From Pseudolabrys sp. (GTDB taxonomy: Bacteria; Pseudomonadota; Alphaproteobacteria; Rhizobiales; Xanthobacteraceae), in contig JARYIJ010000002.1 in assembly GCA_029980465.1 (NCBI GenBank), positions 1 to 64,000 on the forward strand: a DNA stretch of 64,000 nt, written 5' to 3'. The notes beneath the pieces were generated by a model. It saw nothing but the letters and a program-made list of their open reading frames with translations, made no database searches and was not told the origin of the DNA. The position numbers and the translations under genes were made by a program. Positions 61,462 to 64,000 of this stretch are shown here, piece after piece (the first letter of the stretch is position 1; the number at the start of each line of letters is the position of its first letter).

Positions 61462-62847
61462 ATGGCGGATAACAACAATCAGCGCCCTTACCGCGTCACG
61501 AATGAGCCAGGCCGCCCGGCGGCGCGCGGCGCGTCGGGCAACGATCCGCTTGCCGAACTGGCGCGGCTGATCGGGCAAACCGATCCGTTCGCCGAGTTTG
61601 GACGCAATCAGCCAAATCAACAGCAGGCCATGCCTTCTCGCGCTCCGGAATGGCCGACGCGCGACTGGCAGCAGCAGGCGCCGTCGGCGGTACCGGAGCA
61701 TTCTTACGGCGCTGCCGGACAGTCGTATGACGAGCCCGGCTATGAGCATTCGGCGCAGCCCGGCGAGGAAGGATACGATCAGGCGACCTATGCGGCGGCG
61801 CAGGGTTATGACCCGGGCGATGCGCAAGGCCAGGGCGACTACGACGATGCGCCGCCGCCGCGCCGCGGCCGGTTCGGCATTCTCGCGATCGCCGCGGTGC
61901 TGGCGCTTGCGGTTGTTGGCACGGCGGGCGCCTACGGTTATCGCGCCATGTTCGGTTCGGCGGGAAGTTCACCGCCGCCGGTGATCAAGGCCGATACGAC
62001 GCCGGCCAAGATCGTGCCGCCGAAGCCAGAAGGGCAATCGAACAAGCTGATCTATGATCGCGTCGGCGATCGCGGTAATAACGAGAAGATCGTGTCGCGC
62101 GAAGAGCAGCCGATCGACATCAAGGACAAGGTGCCGCCGGCCATGATGGCGGACGCCCAGCCGGGTGCAGCCGGGGTCGGAGCGGTCGCCGCTCCAACCG
62201 CGCCGGCGTTCGCGGCGCCTGATCAGCCGAAGAAGATCCACACGATCGTCATCCGGCCGGACCAGCCGCAGGGTGTCGCGGATATGGCGGCGCCTGCAGC
62301 GCCGCAATCGCCACCGCAGCGTCAGGCCGCGGTTGAGCCGCCCGCCAGCGCCGCACCGTCTGAGCCCAAACCCGCGCCCAAGCCGGCGCCGCCGCGGCGT
62401 TCGGCCAGTACTCCAGTTCATACGGCCGAGGCGGAACAGCCCGTCCGTCCCGCGCACACGCAACCGGCGCGCAATGTGCCGCTTTCTCTGAGCCCGAATG
62501 CAGCGCCGGCCGCGCCGCCCCCGGCGCGCCATGAGCCGGTCCGGACCGCGTCGGCGCCGACCCGCCTCGCGCCCCCAGCGGCGACCGGCAGCGCCAGCGG
62601 CGGTTATGCCGTCCAGGTCTCGGCGCAACGCAGCGAGGCGGAGGCGCAGGCCGCGTTCCGCAGCCTGCAGGGCAAGTACCCGTCCCAATTGGGCGGGCGG
62701 CAGGTGACGATCCGGCGCGCCGATCTCGGCAGCAAGGGCGTGTATTACCGGGCCATGGTGGGGCCATTCAGCTCGTCTGCCGAAGCGAGCCAGCTGTGCC
62801 AGAGCCTGAAATCAGCCGGCGCAAGCTGCCTGATCCAGCATCTCTGA
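61462..62847 (+). CDS. SPOR-domain cell-division/cell-wall protein
   Basis: A 461-residue bitopic protein: a cytoplasmic, low-complexity N-terminus (1-137), one membrane span (about 138-160, FGILAIAAVLALAVVGTAGAYGY), a long Pro/Ala-rich periplasmic linker (165-375), and a C-terminal SPOR domain (about 377-461, GYAVQVSAQRSEAEAQAAFRSL ... YYRAMVGPFSSSAEASQLCQSLKSAG). SPOR domains bind denuded septal peptidoglycan. The argS-SPOR-nagZ order is conserved in this group and ties it to wall turnover at division. Confidence 0.9.
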   Translation: MADNNNQRPYRVTNEPGRPAARGASGNDPLAELARLIGQTDPFAEFGRNQPNQQQAMPSRAPEWPTRDWQQQAPSAVPEHSYGAAGQSYDEPGYEHSAQPGEEGYDQATYAAAQGYDPGDAQGQGDYDDAPPPRRGRFGILAIAAVLALAVVGTAGAYGYRAMFGSAGSSPPPVIKADTTPAKIVPPKPEGQSNKLIYDRVGDRGNNEKIVSREEQPIDIKDKVPPAMMADAQPGAAGVGAVAAPTAPAFAAPDQPKKIHTIVIRPDQPQGVADMAAPAAPQSPPQRQAAVEPPASAAPSEPKPAPKPAPPRRSASTPVHTAEAEQPVRPAHTQPARNVPLSLSPNAAPAAPPPARHEPVRTASAPTRLAPPAATGSASGGYAVQVSAQRSEAEAQAAFRSLQGKYPSQLGGRQVTIRRADLGSKGVYYRAMVGPFSSSAEASQLCQSLKSAGASCLIQHL

Positions 62848-62955
62848 ACGCAACAGGCGTTTTCTGACCGCGGCGGCGCTCGATCGCGGCCGAAACCGGT
62901 TGAAATTCCTTCGGCGGTGCTTGCACTTAGCGGCAGCGCGGGCTAAGCGGCGCGA

Positions 62956-63993
62956 ATGGCGGCGCGCGCGTTCATAACCGGACTGTCCGGCCCCGATATC
63001 ACGGCGGACGAGCGCACGTTTCTGCGCGAGGCCGAGCCGTGGGCCCTGATCCTGTTCAAGCGAAATATTAGTGACTCGAAGCAGATTATTGATTTGACGT
63101 CAGATTTCAGATCAATTGTCGGTCGCGATGCGTTGGTGCTCGTCGACCAGGAGGGCGGCCGGGTGCAGCGGCTCGGGCCGCCGCACTGGCCGTCCTACCC
63201 GCCGGGACAGGCGCTAGACCGGCTCTATGATCGCGACGTCGCCGCTTGCCTGGCCGTTGCCCGGCTGTTTGGCCGGCTCCTCGCCCACGATCTCCGGTTG
63301 GTCGGCATCGACACCGACTGCCTGCCGCTCGGCGATGTTCCGGTCGAGGGCGCCGACGCCGTGATCGGCGACCGCGCCTATGGAACCCGGCCGGACAAGG
63401 TCGCGGCCATCGGCGGCGCGCTGGCGCGGGGCCTGCTCAACGGCGGCGTGCTGCCGGTCGTCAAGCACCTGCCGGGCCACGGCCGCGCCACCGCCGACAG
63501 CCACGCCAGCCTGCCGGTGGTCGACACCGATCGCGACACGCTGGAGCGCACCGACTTCGCCGCGTTCCGGCCGCTGGCGCGATTGCCGATGGGAATGACG
63601 GCGCATGTTGTGTTTTCCGCCATCGACCCGGCGCAACCGGCCACGACTTCGGCCACAATGGTGCGCGACGTGATTCGCGGATCGATCGGATTCGATGGGC
63701 TGCTGATGAGTGACGACGTGTCGATGGGCGCTTTGTCGGGCACGCTGCGCGAGCGCAGCGAGGCCGCGATCGCGGCCGGCTGCGACGTCGTCCTGCATTG
63801 CAACGGCAAGCTCGACGAGATGCGCGAGGTCGCGGCCGGCGTGCCGATGCTCGCCGGCGAGGCGGCGCGCCGTGCCGATGCGGCGCTGGCGGCGCGCGCG
63901 ATGCCCGGCGAGTTCGACGCGGCGGCGGGCCGCCGCGTCTTCGAGGAGATGCTGGCGCCGGTATGGCCCGGCGCGGAGCAGGCGGTGGCATGA
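62956..63993 (+). CDS. nagZ: Beta-N-acetylhexosaminidase NagZ
   Basis: A 345-residue GH3 enzyme that removes N-acetylglucosamine from anhydromuropeptides in cytoplasmic peptidoglycan recycling. DQEGGRVQRL, KHLPGHG with the mobile-loop DSHASLP (Asp-His general acid pair), and the nucleophile region GLLMSDDVSMGAL are intact. Length is normal. Its stop overlaps an ATG (ATGA) for a further gene at the window edge. Confidence 0.93.
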   Translation: MAARAFITGLSGPDITADERTFLREAEPWALILFKRNISDSKQIIDLTSDFRSIVGRDALVLVDQEGGRVQRLGPPHWPSYPPGQALDRLYDRDVAACLAVARLFGRLLAHDLRLVGIDTDCLPLGDVPVEGADAVIGDRAYGTRPDKVAAIGGALARGLLNGGVLPVVKHLPGHGRATADSHASLPVVDTDRDTLERTDFAAFRPLARLPMGMTAHVVFSAIDPAQPATTSATMVRDVIRGSIGFDGLLMSDDVSMGALSGTLRERSEAAIAAGCDVVLHCNGKLDEMREVAAGVPMLAGEAARRADAALAARAMPGEFDAAAGRRVFEEMLAPVWPGAEQAVA

Positions 63994-64000
63994 CCCCGAC
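63990..64000 (+). CDS. Start of next gene, probably scpA (truncated by window)
   Basis: ATG at 63990 overlaps the nagZ stop in the ATGA form typical of coupled genes; only MTP and part of a codon remain. In this order nagZ is commonly followed by scpA and scpB (segregation and condensation proteins). Identity is inferred from gene order only. Confidence 0.35.

Overview
The window is high-GC alphaproteobacterial chromosome. The C-terminal end of an Omp2-type porin, PopZ, ExoR, AapJQMP, an NDUFS4-type complex I subunit, a LAB_N protein and the erpA/dgt/argS/SPOR/nagZ order all point to the Hyphomicrobiales (Rhizobiales), most likely near Bradyrhizobium, Rhodopseudomonas, Pseudolabrys or the Xanthobacteraceae. 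Genus cannot be fixed from sequence reading alone.

Layout. 1-4,832: the end of a porin gene, then an accessory stretch with small genes (XRE regulator, GIY-YIG nuclease, NDUFS4-like subunit, small membrane protein, HicAB toxin-antitoxin) scattered among nine large palindromic repeat elements, ending at a tRNA-Arg. 5,045-17,897: amidase, alpha-2-macroglobulin/PbpC pair, and a four-gene membrane glycosylation cluster (ArnT-like transferase, PAP2 phosphatase, DPM1-like GT2, LAB_N) that probably decorates lipid A. 17,899-27,551: sulfur and amino-acid metabolism (metC, aapJQMP, sseA, DapA-like, alaX, cysK). 27,857-35,547: a diguanylate cyclase, a five-gene Liv-type ABC importer and a MetE-like protein. 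35,653-45,385: pncB, tRNA-Asn, tRNA-Cys, pcm, tolC, popZ, an MFS exporter, valS and an NAD(P)-binding protein. 45,386-46,227: a gene-free mosaic of palindromes including a tenth copy of the repeat. 46,228-64,000: a 3-methyladenine glycosylase, ilvD, exoR, xthA, an RND pump, an ECF41 sigma factor with its carboxymuconolactone-decarboxylase-family partner, and erpA, dgt, a ketosteroid-dehydrogenase-like flavoprotein, argS, a SPOR protein, nagZ and the first codons of what is probably scpA.

The most unusual thing seen is the repeat family (ten copies, A-J). Each copy is a two-level inverted repeat: an outer stem (TGTCCCGGGCGC) and an inner stem (ACCGGGACCCC/GGGGTCCCGGT), with a separate self-complementary hairpin on each side between them. 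The stems are constant; the hairpin arms differ but remain self-complementary and are drawn from a shared pool, so the same arm appears on the left in one copy and on the right in another. Copies are joined by an almost invariant 33-bp linker, and two directly repeated dyads bracket hicAB. I do not recognise this as a named family.

Other strong observations are a 106-bp palindromic element inserted in frame in valS, and back-to-back ECF41-type promoters (TGTCACA-N16-CGTC and GGTCACA-N16-CGTC) between the sigma factor and its partner gene.
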